From Sanguinoderma infundibulare (taxonomy: Eukaryota; Basidiomycota; Agaricomycetes; Polyporales; Polyporaceae): 64,000 bases of DNA. A program made the position numbers and the translations under genes. How positions within the stretch are numbered: the stretch's first letter is position 1; the number at the start of each line of letters is the position of its first letter. The notes below the pieces were generated by a model, which saw only the letters and a list, made by a program, of their open reading frames with translations, was not told the DNA's origin and made no database searches. Where the stretch lies: positions 3,472,001 to 3,536,000 of the forward strand of contig JAVLRN010000004.1 in the NCBI GenBank assembly GCA_032821775.1, written 5' to 3'. Of the stretch, positions 25,441-35,304 are shown one piece after another.

Positions 25441-27945
25441 ATGGAACATTCGCAAAATCAGAATGTAACTGACATGAAGCAGGCTCGCGGACGGTCGACG
25501 GTCGACATCGAGAAACTACACGTTTTCCTGTCTGGTGAGTCTTCACAACCCGGTCGTTCTCCTTGAATACTAACAGTATGTCAGTACAGGTGCTCGGCAA
25601 TGGGAGGCTCGCCAACGCATCGAATCCATTCTCTCCAAGGACCCCGTCTTCGACAAGTCCCGCATGTCCTTCCTCACCCGCACAGAGCTTTACAATCGTG
25701 GACTTGCTATGACGAATCGCCTCCATGAACTCAAGGAACAACATCAGTGGTCCGTAGAGGAAGCCGCCCTCGCGTTCAAGATGCTCGACGAGCCCCTTCC
25801 TATACAACTTCACATGGCCGGTACGTACCATACTTCTACTCTACAGTCCTGTCCCTCCAACGTGGTGTGTAGCCTTCGAACCCGTTATCAGGTCACAAGG
25901 CTCCCCTGATCTCAATACCAAATACAGTTCCCTCATCGCCCACCGCGGCGTCATCGGCTGCTACCTCCAGACCGAGCTCGGCCACGGCACCAACGTCTCC
26001 GCCCTCGAGACCACCGCGACCTATATTCCCGCCACACACGAATTCGAGATTCATTCGCCTACGCTCACCGCGAGCAAGTGGTGGATCGGTGCGCTTGGCA
26101 AGACCGCAACGCACGGCGTCGTCCAGGCGCGTCTTATCCTGCCTTCGGGAAAGGACGTCGGTCCACACCTCTTCTTCGTCCAGCTCCGTTCGCTCCAGGA
26201 CCATCGGACGTTGCCCGGCATTGTGATTGGAGACATTGGGCCGAAGGCAATGGGAGGATATAGTGCGGTGGACAATGGGTTCGCGCGGTTTGACAAGGTG
26301 AGGATCCCGAAGGAGCACATGCTGAGTGCGTTCGCTGGGGTTACGGACGAAGGCGATTACGTCAAGCCGCCGCATGCGAAGCTGAGCTATGGAGGGGTGA
26401 GTCGTCTCGCTCTCAGGGTGGTATTGTACACTGAGGGCGTGACCGAGATGTTGTACATCCGATCGAGGTACGCCCACGCCTTCCCACGCGTAGAAATTGC
26501 GCATATATCGACTTCCCCCTAGCATGGTTAGCTCTGGAGGGTGGACGATGGCGAAAGGTACGAGAGCGCGTTGCTTGCTGAATTCGAGTGACGTCGACCT
26601 TCTGCCCTCTCCCGGCCGCCGCAGCTGCCGCCATCGCTATCCGTTATGCAACTGTCCGGCGGCAGGGAACGAAAAACACAGACGGGCTCGAACAACAAAT
26701 AATAACATACCCCTCGGTATACCATCGCCTCCTGCCCATCCTCGCGCGCGCATATGTCTTCATCATTCTCGGCCGCAACCTGGTACGCGCTCCCTCAATC
26801 CTCTCTGTGTGCCCCATCCCTCACCTCTCCTCCAGACAACAGCTTTCGCTCAGCTGCTCACGCGCCTCTCCACCGGCGATACCTCCCTCCTCCCCGAGAT
26901 GCACGCCACGACGGCCGGCCTCAAAGTGCTCGTCTCCACCACCGCCATCGCCGACCTCGAGACCGCGCGCCGGTCGCTGGGCGGCCACGGCTTCAGCGGC
27001 TTCGCGGGCATCGGCCGGCTGTACGCGGACTACGTGCCCGCCGCGACGTACGAGGGCGACAACTTCGTGCTGGACGGGCAGGTCGTGCGTGCTGCGCTCA
27101 AGGCTTTTGACGCACTCGTCGTGATGCGGACGAGGAGCGTTGTGGAGCTGACGCCGAGCACGGCGTATCTGCGTTTGTTCGTGAATGCCGACAGGCCTAC
27201 GGAGGAGAGGGGGTGGGAGGATCCGTGGACGGCCATAGAGATCCTAGAGCGGCGTGCGGCGTTCATGGTGCAGGAGCGCGCCCGGCATCTCGAAGACCCG
27301 GATGCGAGTATGGACCAGAGGGTGTCGCGTGCAGTGACGGACGCGTTCGTCGCGGCACAGGTTGGCGACGTCATCGGCCAGCTAGAGGAGAACGTTGGCG
27401 GGAAGAACGCGGCGGTTCTGCGGAAGCTGTATACCCTGGTAGGCTCCTTGTTCGGTTGGCGATATGCGCTCTGATTTGTTTTGGAAACGGCGTTTAGCAC
27501 CTGTTGACGGCGGTGGAGAACGGACTGGTGGACATTCTGTCGTTCGGGTTGCTGGGCGAGGCTGGCGCTGCAGGCGACTCGTCCAGGCGTCTGCGTGTGG
27601 CGATCAAGAGGCTCTGCGAGGAACTGCTCCCGGAGGCGATCAGCTTGTCGGACGGGTTTGGGTTTTCGGATTGGGAGCTAGACAGGTGAGTCGTATTAAT
27701 ACTAGGAAATATGCTCTAACGATAACGCGCTTGTTGCAGTGCGCTTGGAGTGTACGACGGGAATGTGTACGAGACCTTGTACAAGAGGGCGCAATCGGAG
27801 CCCTTGAACAAGACTGAAATACCCGACGGTTACGAGGTGCGTCTGTTAGTGACCTATCGCACGCTGACGATGCTGAAACGGGGGGCAGAAATATATCAAA
27901 CCTATGCTCGAGCGGGGACGGCGTCTCGCCAGCGCAAAGTTGTAG
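25441..27945 (+). CDS. Peroxisomal acyl-CoA oxidase
   Basis: FAD enzyme for the first step of peroxisomal beta-oxidation, turning acyl-CoA into trans-2-enoyl-CoA and giving electrons to oxygen (H2O2). Exon 1 is short (MEHSQNQNVTDMKQARG); introns separate it from ARQWEARQRIESILSKDP. The FAD-domain motif GCYLQTELGHGTNV is at about 25950, followed by TASKWWIGALGKTATH and PHLFFVQLRS. VDNGFARFDKVRIPKEHML precedes exons MLYIRSR and GGWTMAK. GGHGFSGFAG and TYEGDN (about 27040-27065) hold the expected catalytic glutamate. The C-terminal oxidase domain runs to KYIKPMLERG. The last intron (GTGCGTC...GGGGCAG) brings in a final exon ending SAKL before TAG at 27943-27945; AKL is a type-1 peroxisomal targeting signal. 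No broken frame seen. A second ATG at 25474 may be the true start, since the partial copy at 28657 begins there. Confidence 0.9.
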
Positions 27946-28469
27946 GATATCTGAGATGCGCCATCTTACGGTTTTCATGCCATATAATGTACTACTCACG
28001 GATGATATACCCCGGAAAGGCGTAGTGCGACGTATTGAAACGAGGCAGACACATGAACTGTTACATTCAGCTGACGTTCTCGAGGATGCTGGTACACAGG
28101 ATGATTCACGACTCCAATTCCAGTTCCTCCCCCATCGAGCGAGTTACACCTCTGTCGAGGGACGTCTCGGACGCGCGAGGTGTCGGTGATCCCTCACTTC
28201 GCCCATTTGAAGGCACCCCTCCCAGGTTGGGTCGAATTCGGGGCCTGCATTCTCACCACGAAAACTGCCAGTAGCTCTAACTCCTCCTTCTCGACGGAGA
28301 ATATAATCGACAACATCCCGCGGCGTGTCTGCAGCTGGACGTCCTTCGGGCCTGCCTCGAGTACGTCTTTCCAGTCCCTGTAGTACAACGTTCCGGGGAC
28401 GGCTTCGTGACCGGATGGACAGGAGGTTACCAAACCCATGCGCAATAATGATCTGCCCCAGTGGGGGTT
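27946..28469. other. Intergenic with one unexplained minus-strand open frame
   Basis: A minus-strand frame at 28194-28445 reads plausibly (YYRDWKDVLEAG, GMLSIIFSVEKEELELLAVF) and ends in a stop, but has no ATG-led context or family I recognise. It could be the tail of a lost gene. Otherwise nothing seen. Confidence 0.35.
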
Positions 28470-28727
28470 TGCTCATTGGCGCTTCGGACCGCCGGTCTCG
28501 GACCGGGAACGGTTGGAATTTGGAAAGCAGACTCTCCCATCGACCACCTCCTCGAACGAATCGCGCCTTCGTTCGTCCCTATTCACATCCTTCGTGTGCC
28601 AATCCGAGCTGCCGGCCACCAACATCGACGATCTATCACTACTCACAACCAAAGACATGGCGGACGTGAAGCCTGCTCGCGGACAGCCGACGGTCGATCC
28701 GAAACGCTTCGCGTCTTTGTGTGGGGT
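28470..28727 (+). pseudogene. Partial duplicate of acyl-CoA oxidase promoter and exon 1
   Basis: The sequence resembles 25268-25533 upstream of and within the oxidase gene. Shared blocks are ggcgcttcggacc, tccttcgtgtg, gagctgccg and cactactca, in the same order. The exon itself is MADVKPARGQPTVD against MTDMKQARGRSTVD, ending at the same GTGAGTC donor. After the donor no oxidase exon 2 follows. It is a truncated copy that kept only the promoter, start codon (28657) and first exon. Confidence 0.7.
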
Positions 28728-29151
28728 GAGTCGTACAAGCTGGTCGTACTCCCTAGTACTGACAGCAGTATCTAGAAGCATTCGGCAGCCTGTGGAAGGG
28801 AAGCAAGGCGGTTCGGCGACTTTTGAACGCGAAGGCTTGTCTATTGGGCAAGGGATGAACTCTTTCGCAATGGTCCCCATTCCTCCTGCTCGATCTCAGC
28901 TGAGGCCCCGGCATGGGATGGTGACTGTGGTCAACGACCGTCCTATTATGCTCAATGAAATGACTTGCTTGGTGGGACCTGCATGTCTTCAAGCCTTGAA
29001 AGTATGCCTTGTTGCGGTAAACAGACAATCCCCAAGATTCACAAACGCTGGAAGAAGTACCCTGACAGGAGGAGGAAAACGTCCCACCGCCTAAATTGTA
29101 ACATAAGGGATAACATATGGGATAAAGTATCAGACCTTGCCGCCAGACCAT
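28728..29151. other. Junction between oxidase copy and repeat island
   Basis: No gene seen. From about 29050 the sequence (accctgacaggaggagg) is repeated near 30255 as part of the flank of the kinase-like copies, so repeats begin here. Confidence 0.4.
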
Positions 29152-29660
29152 CTACACTGGCACACACCCCACACTGTCCTTGCTACTGTCCACACTACTG
29201 ACCATGCTACTGACCTTGCTACTGTCCTCGCTACTGTCCTCGCAGATCTCTACACCTCCCCCACATACCCCCTGACTCCGCAACATGGAATGCGTAATGT
29301 GACCGTCTTTGTAGAACTTCATGCAAGCCCGCCAATCGTCCTCGTCCTCCCCCTCGTGCTTGATTGCTGCACAACCAAAGTCTATGACCACTTCACGCGT
29401 AGGTCGCATCCGGGGAGTGAACAAGATGTGGTCGCATCTGAGGTCAGCATGCAATACGCCATACAATGCGAAACTGTTGATGGCGCGCAGAAGCGTGGTG
29501 CACACCTCTGGTTCCAGCATGGCAGGGTTTACGTCAGACACCTTGACAGCATCCTGGATGAACTCCAAGACGAGCGCTGGCAGGTGGATGACCCGCTCAT
29601 CTGGTGGGAGGTAGGTGCCCATGAGGAGCAGGTGTGGGATGGCAGAGCCCTGGATATAGA
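29152..29660 (-). pseudogene. Kinase-like relic, copy 1 (C-terminal half)
   Basis: The fragment starts within the kinase-like frame (AIPHLLLMGTYLPPDERVIH) and lacks the N-lobe. It keeps VLHADLRCDHILF, an HxD catalytic-loop-like motif, and VVIDFGCAAIKHEG with the DFG-like metal-binding motif, then GEDEDDWRACMKFYKDGH. The tail is a run of Glu-Asp-Ser-Ser-like units encoded by a 12-base minisatellite (about 29175-29245). The same family occurs at 30488 and 50750. Upstream, the expected N-lobe is missing and a SINE-like repeat lies there. It may be a protein kinase or aminoglycoside-phosphotransferase-like fold; the substrate is unknown. Confidence 0.6.
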
Positions 29661-29924
29661 CAAGAATATATACTCAGTCGCGGTAGATGGGACTATGAGG
29701 GACCAAATGCACATTTAATAATTTGAGCACATAAACCTACCTAATTAACCACAGTGCGCAAACCTCTCAACTCGTGCGCACAAACCTCTCTCAACTCCAG
29801 TGTGCAAACCTCTCATCTGGCACACGCAAACCTCTTGTTTGGCCAAAAATATTTCTGTACTATCAGGACATGTGAAGATACAATTGAGGGTAGGAATATA
29901 TTTGGCACTAGGGCGAGTTGTTTG
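29661..29924. other. Repeat-island filler
   Basis: AT-richer than the gene space, with a short tandem pattern around 29755-29840 (gtgcgcaaacctctcaact / gcaaacctct repeated about four times). No gene. Confidence 0.45.
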
Positions 29925-30085
29925 ATGTAGCGCTCAGTTTCGGCATTCAGACTGTCCCAAAGACCTGGGGACTAAAAATGTCAAATAAGAGTCTAAGAAG
30001 CCTGCATTTAAAATTGAACCCAGAGTTTTATGAGCATGCGTAGCACCCAAGAAGACGCGTAGACCACTGCGCCACTGGGGCTTGT
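29925..30085 (-). repeat. tRNA-derived SINE-like repeat, copy 1
   Basis: Read on the minus strand it begins with a tRNA-like head: CCCCAGTGGCGCAGTGGTCT (30061-30080), an A-box-like element, and then CTCTGGGTTCAAT (30013-30025), a B-box-like element. The head is followed by a non-tRNA body (CTTAGACTCTTATTTGAC, CCCCAGGTCTTTGGGACAG, CCGAAACTGAGCGCTA). The same head and body order occurs at 32010-32165. The spacing of the two boxes fits an internal RNA polymerase III promoter. The element's ends are approximate. Confidence 0.65.
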
Positions 30086-30487
30086 GGCAGACACACTATC
30101 TAAAGTGTATTGAGTATCGCGTGTCCTCAGTAAACTTGCTTCAGCCTGGCCCATGCCTGGGGGTTCCCGCCTTTCCCCCACTGCTGCCACTGCTCCCTCC
30201 CACATCTGCCGCTGCCATGCTTACTTCTACCCTACACAATTTGCAGACACTAGGTAAAGGTACGCTAACAGGAGGAGGAAAATGTCCTGTGAAAGGAAGG
30301 GTGGTTCACGGAGGCAGAGGCATGGGGGTCACGTTTGACCTGAGACATGCGGAGTTAAATGTAAACGAGGCGGGTCAAGCGTAAATGTTCATCAAAGTGC
30401 CCAAAAGCTAAAACGTCCCATCCCCTGAACAATAACATACAGAACAATGCATCAGACCTCGCCACCAGCTACCATCCTTGCAGATCT
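30086..30487. other. Flank shared by the kinase-like copies
   Basis: 30105-30235 resembles 31586-31705 (ttgagtatc-c--tcctcagtaaact, then a (ctg)n-like run and catgctt), the 5' side of copy 2. 30250-30290 resembles 29050-29090. These similarities show that copies 1 and 2 arose by duplication of a larger unit. No gene. Confidence 0.5.
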
Positions 30488-31563
30488 CTACACTTCCACC
30501 AAAATCTCCTTACTCAACAATATTTCACGTACATTGTCACCATCACCTGCCAACTCCACGGTTTCCTGCCAAAGTTGCTCGTTGTATGTGGTGCCCCCCT
30601 CCCACTTGATTGCTGCCTGACCAAAGTCAATGACAACCGCACGTGTAGGTCACTTCCGGGGAGTGAACAAGATGTGGTCATCTCTGAGGCGGAGTTTGGC
30701 ATGCACTATGCTGTATGATGTGAAGCTGTCGACAGCATGCAGAAGCATGGTGCACACCTCTGGTTCCAGCATGGTGGGGTCTATGTTGGATGCCATCCCA
30801 GCGTCCTGGATGAACTCAAAGATGAGCGCAGGTAGGTGGATGACCTGCTCGTCCAGTGGGAGGTAGGTGCCAACAAGGAGCAGCCGAGGGATCACGGAGC
30901 CCTGGAGGTGGGCCAACTGTTTGTACACTTGGTACTCTGAGTAGAAGGAGATCGTGGTGCTGATCTGGTAATTCTTCTCCCAGAGTGCAGTACGCCTAGC
31001 GAAAGCTTCAGCATAACTCAGCTCCTCCTCGAGACCTTCAGTGTCTCCCGGGTCTGGGTCATCGAGTGGCGATGAATACCAGTGAACGTCTTCATCTTGA
31101 AACTCCTCGTTCCCTACAGCAGCCCCTGCTCTCTCTCCATCAAGGCTCCAAGGGAGGGAGGGTGGCATCTGTCCAATGGGGAGCCTCACTGCCAAGAATC
31201 GGAGGTCATATATCTTGACGACAACAGGCTGGGGACCCAGCTGTGGAGAGCAGGTGATGAGCATGACCAATTGGGTGAACGGTGCATAAGGTGTGTTGAT
31301 GGTGAAGACTAGGGTACAGTCTGCTGCTCGTAGAATGACTTTCTCGCCAGGCGTGAACGTAGGGCCAGGGTTCATGGTGGGCTCTGGTGGTAGCAGGGAT
31401 TCGATAGAAGAAGGGAGCCCTGGACATAGGTAGGTTTCCCCCCCACAGGAGATCACAGTGTACCCCTTGTGGGGTATACCTCTTCCAGGGCCTGGCTGGT
31501 GAAGCAGGATGCCTATGCAGATACCTGGGCCCCCAGGACCTTGCCGATGTCTTCCCCATCCAT
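30488..31563 (-). pseudogene. Kinase-like gene, copy 2 (disrupted)
   Basis: The most complete relic on this side of the Ty3 element. The order is EEVYPTRG leader, Pro-rich linker, then VVVKIYDLRFLAVRLPIG with a beta-3-like lysine, a variable acidic loop, SVIPRLLLVGTYLPLDEQVI, SIVHAKLRLRDDHILF (HxD-like loop, here His-Ala-Lys), and after a break VVIDFGQAAIKWEGG. It ends LSKEILVEV. Compared with copy 3, the N-terminal frame from ATG 31563 contains TAG and TGA stops, and a TGA lies just before the DFG segment, so it should not make a full protein. His-x-Lys in place of His-x-Asp would also argue against normal catalysis. The family is common in polypore genomes as kinase-like proteins; its role is unknown to me. 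Confidence 0.6.
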
Positions 31564-32009
31564 GCCAGGCCACGCATCAAAAGCCTATTGAGTATCACAC
31601 ATCCTCAGTAAACTCACTTCAGGCCCACACCCGTGGGTTCCTGCCTTCCCGCTGCTGCTGCTGCCGCTGCTTTCTCCCATGTCCACTGCTGCTGGACTAG
31701 TCATGCTTGCTGTTTCAGACAGCGAGCATGACTATCTCCACCATTTTATGCCCTTTTTGTCCCATTCTTTGGCTAATCCTGGTTGCGTAGATTATGTTTA
31801 GCCACATGTCAAGCCACTACAGCCCACTCCGCCCTCCCTCCCTGATGGCACCTTGAGAGTTTGTGACCACAGTTGGTGCCAGCTGTGGGCATTGAGTATT
31901 GTGTGCCTTGTTACATCCAGATAGTCATCAAGAATGATGTAAGTGGTTTGGGCCTGCAGGAGAATAAGTCACATAGCACTGCTCAGCGAGGTGGTACCAT
32001 TTGGTCATC
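31564..32009. other. Repeat-island filler upstream of kinase-like copy 2
   Basis: Contains the (ctg)n-like run near 31650-31695 and no recognisable gene. Confidence 0.4.
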
Positions 32010-32165
32010 TAGTGCTCAGTTTCGGTGTTCGGACTGTCCCATTGACCTGGGGAGTAAAAAGTCAGATGAGAGTTTGAGGAAGTCAGCAGTGGGAATCAAA
32101 CCCAGAGCCTCATGAGTGCTGATAGTGCTCAAGAAGACATGTAGACCATTATGCCATGGAGGCTT
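32010..32165 (-). repeat. tRNA-derived SINE-like repeat, copy 2
   Basis: On the minus strand it reads GCCTCCATGGCATAATGGTC (A-box-like, near 32143-32163) and then CTCTGGGTTTGATTCCC (B-box-like, 32091-32107), followed by a body with CTCAAACTCTCATCTGAC, CCCCAGGTCAATGGGACAG and CCGAAACTGAGCACTA. The body aligns with copy 1 (29925-30085), and both copies end near cgaaactgagc(a/g)cta. The B-box here is close to the consensus GGTTYGANTCC. Confidence 0.68.
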
Positions 32166-32926
32166 GTGGCAAAGGCACTATTGAAAATGTATTGAGTTAC
32201 TCATATCATTAAACATGTAAACATGTTTGGAGAGGGTCACCTCATCCCTGTACTGCGTCAACAGCTGGTTCATCTCTTGGTTCTGCAGCAAAGGCCTTCC
32301 AGACTTGAAGTCATAGGCAGCATGATAGAAGCGGTCCACACGTGGCAGCGACCTGGGCTCTGACCCTTGATGGGAAAGCAGATAAGTGTGAGCAGTCGTT
32401 CACTAGCGGTCGTTAGTGACAGGAACAACGTGTCGCCAGTTCAAGCCCATGGGGTATTTTTTTTCTGAAGTGCTTACATACCCACCTTTGTTTCATGCTC
32501 TGTGCTCTGGCCAGTGGTGAGACTGCCTGATGAGCAGGAGGTGGGGGCAAAGGCCAGGATGCCAGACAGCACCATGGTACTCCAGCCCATGGGACGCTGA
32601 GGGGATACTCATTCCAAGGAAAGTCACATGTTATAGCAGCAGGACTGGACAAGACATTAACACGGGTACATGTACGAGAACAAGTAGTACTAAAAAAGTC
32701 CTTGCAAGCAAGTCCACAGTTCACAGTCCAAGAAACGTACTGCGAGATTCAGCGATGTACTATCAAGCGATGTACTACAAGATTAGTAGTCGTAATAGTA
32801 GTGGTAAGTTCAGTAGGAGTAAGGGAGCTTGGTTCCTAGACGATTTACAGCTGGCATTAAGGAGATGCGTATAGAAAAGGTGATGTAGGTGAGGAGAAGA
32901 AGACACTTGGGCTACTGAGACAAGGA
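32166..32926. other. Intergenic, repeat island
   Basis: No gene. A second tRNA-like word (gttcaagcccatgggg near 32440) was considered, but no matching A box was seen. The 3' region of the next minus-strand gene lies at the right end. Confidence 0.35.
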
Positions 32927-33620
32927 CTAGTCCGAGTCCCAGATGTTCTGCTCAGGATGTCCGGGGGACGGCAGCCCCTTCCGAGCCTCGTCGACACCAT
33001 ACTTAAGGGGCTGGGTACCTGTGACAGCCACCTTCTCATTCAGAGCTAGATGCTCATTCTGAGCGATGAGGGCTAGCTGATTAGGGGGAGGAGGGGTGAG
33101 GTACTTGTCGACAGCAGCAGCGACTAGCACTAGCTGATTAGGGGGAGGAGGGATAAGGTACTCATCAATGTCGATGTACTCATTGCCATCGCTGTGGTTG
33201 GCACCTGATGGACCAGCAACTTGAGATGCCGACTGGCCGGCACCCTGGGCAGTAGAGTGAAGGGACAAGTAACAAGCATAACGCTCGCCATGGAACTCCT
33301 CTTCGTCACTGGAGTTCGCCAAGACTGTAGGACGTAAGACAGAGTTAGAGAGGAAACAGGGAATCCTACTCACTATCGTCCCAAGCCGCCTTAAGATGCT
33401 TATCCCAATGCGCATCACCATCAGACTCCCCCTCATCTGAAGAGTGTGCACGCTTCTTGCTAGTGCTGACAGCTGGAGCTTTGCCCTTGCCCTTGCCTTT
33501 AAAGTGACTGACCACCTCCTTCTTATCAGAGAACAAAAGGTCTTTCACCTGTGCATCACTGCCATGGCCTGCTTCTGAGGACCCTCCATCAACTTTGCTA
33601 TCTGTGTCTTGCTCAGACAT
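32927..33620 (-). CDS. Hypothetical acidic protein
   Basis: Two exons. Exon 1 starts at an ATG (MSEQDTDSKVDGG), is Ser/Asp/Lys-rich with FKGKGKGKAPA and KKRAHSSDEGESDGD, and ends AAWDD. The intron (GTGAGTAGG...CTACAG, about 33318-33375) joins in frame to ILANSSDEEEFHGERYACYL. The second exon has two near-identical 8-residue units (PPPPNQLVL / PPPPNQLAL) about 20 residues apart and ends NIWDSD. No domain known to me. It starts 97 bases after the end of the split gene that precedes it on the same strand; whether the two were once one transcript cannot be told. Confidence 0.5.
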
Positions 33621-33716
33621 GCTTGCAGTGAGATCTGAAGTCCACCATGTTATATAGACATCATGAGGGATTGTGTGGCAAGAGACTGTTCAGTGTGTAA
33701 GTTCAAAGTCTAATGT

Positions 33717-34094
33717 CTACGAATCAAGTGATGCACTGATGCAAATCCTGTACTTGGATTTCTGCCTCCCCTCTGAACCCTTGTAGTGTTCAAAGGTCTC
33801 CCCTGAGCAATTGCATTTGCGAACTAGGCAGAGAGTAAAGTGATTGCGCCGGAGAAGCTCCCAGTGTGAGCCAGTGTCATTGCAATTGTTGCGAAGGCCA
33901 TACTTGTTGTCCATATACTCCAGAGCCTGGGGAAAGAGGGAGTGCAACCAGTCATCCAGGGCAGGATGACCCCAGTTGAGGTTAAACTTGAGCACAGAAT
34001 CATCAGAATTCTGAGTGACCAGAAGCTGGCAGTCTTGTAATTCCTCCTCCAGCTTAGGAGTTGGGTAGTGTGTCACCTTAAGCTCTAGATGCGC
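33717..34094 (-). pseudogene. 3' part of a host gene split by the Ty3 element
   Basis: An open minus-strand frame with coding character: KFNLNWGHPALDDWLHSLFP, KYGLRNNCNDTGSHWELLRR, NHFTLCLVRKC, ending RICISASLDS. It has no ATG and runs open right up to the 5' LTR border at 34095. Taking out the element joins it, with no stop, to sequence beyond the 3' LTR (46367 on), where a splice acceptor (CTATAG) lies about 30 bases away. I infer this is the distal exon of the gene whose front is at 46367-47005. The protein is unknown to me. Confidence 0.55.
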
Positions 34095-35068
34095 TGATGT
34101 GCACCTGACTCTTCTGGCCTCAGAGGAAGGCGCGACTGCCTCTTTCAGATGGCCGCTGCGACTTCACGACTTCAACTTTGCAGGAGTTTCCGAGTCGCTG
34201 ACAGCATCGAGGGTCGTGCAACATGCCGTGCGGTCCAACGGCCGAGCGGGCCTAGAACGCTGATCATGTGTGATGATGCTGCACCAAGTCCAGACCATCG
34301 AAGACCGGATCGGGCCCAGACGTTGAAGTGTGCGCGACTCGGCCTGACCGCTCCTGGTGACTGCGTAACAGCATGGCGGCGGGCCACAAGTTAAGTCTTT
34401 CGATTGCCCTCTACATTGCGTCGCACGGTTAACTACAAATCGTCTCTCACTTAGTGGTTTATGCGATAGGTGCCGGCTGCGACGGTCGAAGACCAGGGAG
34501 TCGTGCAGTCATGCGACCTTGGGGCAAGTGTACACCCTGCCAAGAGAGATCAGTCATGAGTCGCCGAGCAATGCCATGATCGGGTGACAGTCGCTAGAGT
34601 TCCGGAGGGTTACTGACAAGGGTTTTATGTTCGTCCTTTACCGCGAGACGATCTAGTCTATAGCAGTCATGCGTAGCTACAAGTCCTGGTGTACTTAAAT
34701 CTCTCTCCAGGCCTTTTGCCCAGAAAATCTTGGATCCCCCACCTTCCACCTCTCATTTCTCCAACAAGAGACTGCGACTCGGCACTGTCTATGATCGGAC
34801 ATCGCTTGTGACCTGCAATAGCAACTTGCAACAGTGACTTGTGACTGGCTGATGGCGACACTGACAGCGACTCATCGCGCGACTTCTACTGTGACTTTTG
34901 ACCTTCTTCTCTCTACTCTCCCTTTGTCACCTCCCGGCACTAGTTATGATTGTGACCAAAGGGAACCTGAGACCGTACTCGCCCCTGACACCAATGATGT
35001 CGCTCTGACCTCGTCTCTCTCAGCTCTCGGTCATCCCGACTGTACACAGGCCCTGGGGTAGTGTATCA
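34095..35068 (+). repeat. 5' LTR of the Ty3 element
   Basis: 974 bases, TGATGTGCACC...GTGTATCA, short terminal inverted TGAT/ATCA. Collinear without gaps with the 3' LTR wherever I compared them; differences are transitions, often TG here where the other has CA. Confidence 0.92.
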
Positions 35069-35071
35069 TTT

Positions 35072-35089
35072 TGGAGCCCACCACGAGGG
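35072..35089 (+). other. Primer-binding-site-like sequence
   Basis: TGGAGCCCACCACGAGGG directly follows the 5' LTR after TTT. The TGG start is what is expected opposite a tRNA CCA end. I cannot name the tRNA. Confidence 0.6.
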
Positions 35090-35304
35090 GGAGTATAGAT
35101 CTCACCTCCGCCTTTGGTGTGATTTCGTAACTCTCATATAGTGCCACGCTGACACCTTCCACTCCTTCGCGATCATCACTCACACATGAGCTACTTGTCA
35201 CTTGTGCACATAGAATCACCGACCTCAGACTCCAGCTCGGTGACGAAGCACAATACAGTCGTATCCTCGGTTCTCTCTCCTGTGCTCTCGACCGTGGCAT
35301 CGAC

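Noticed and set aside
29755..29840. Short tandem repeat as a CRISPR-like array
   Set aside because: Units are directly adjacent with no spacers, and the genome is eukaryotic.
32400..32460. Possible third tRNA/SINE head (gttcaagcccatgggg)
   Set aside because: Only a B-box-like word; no A box and no SINE body next to it.
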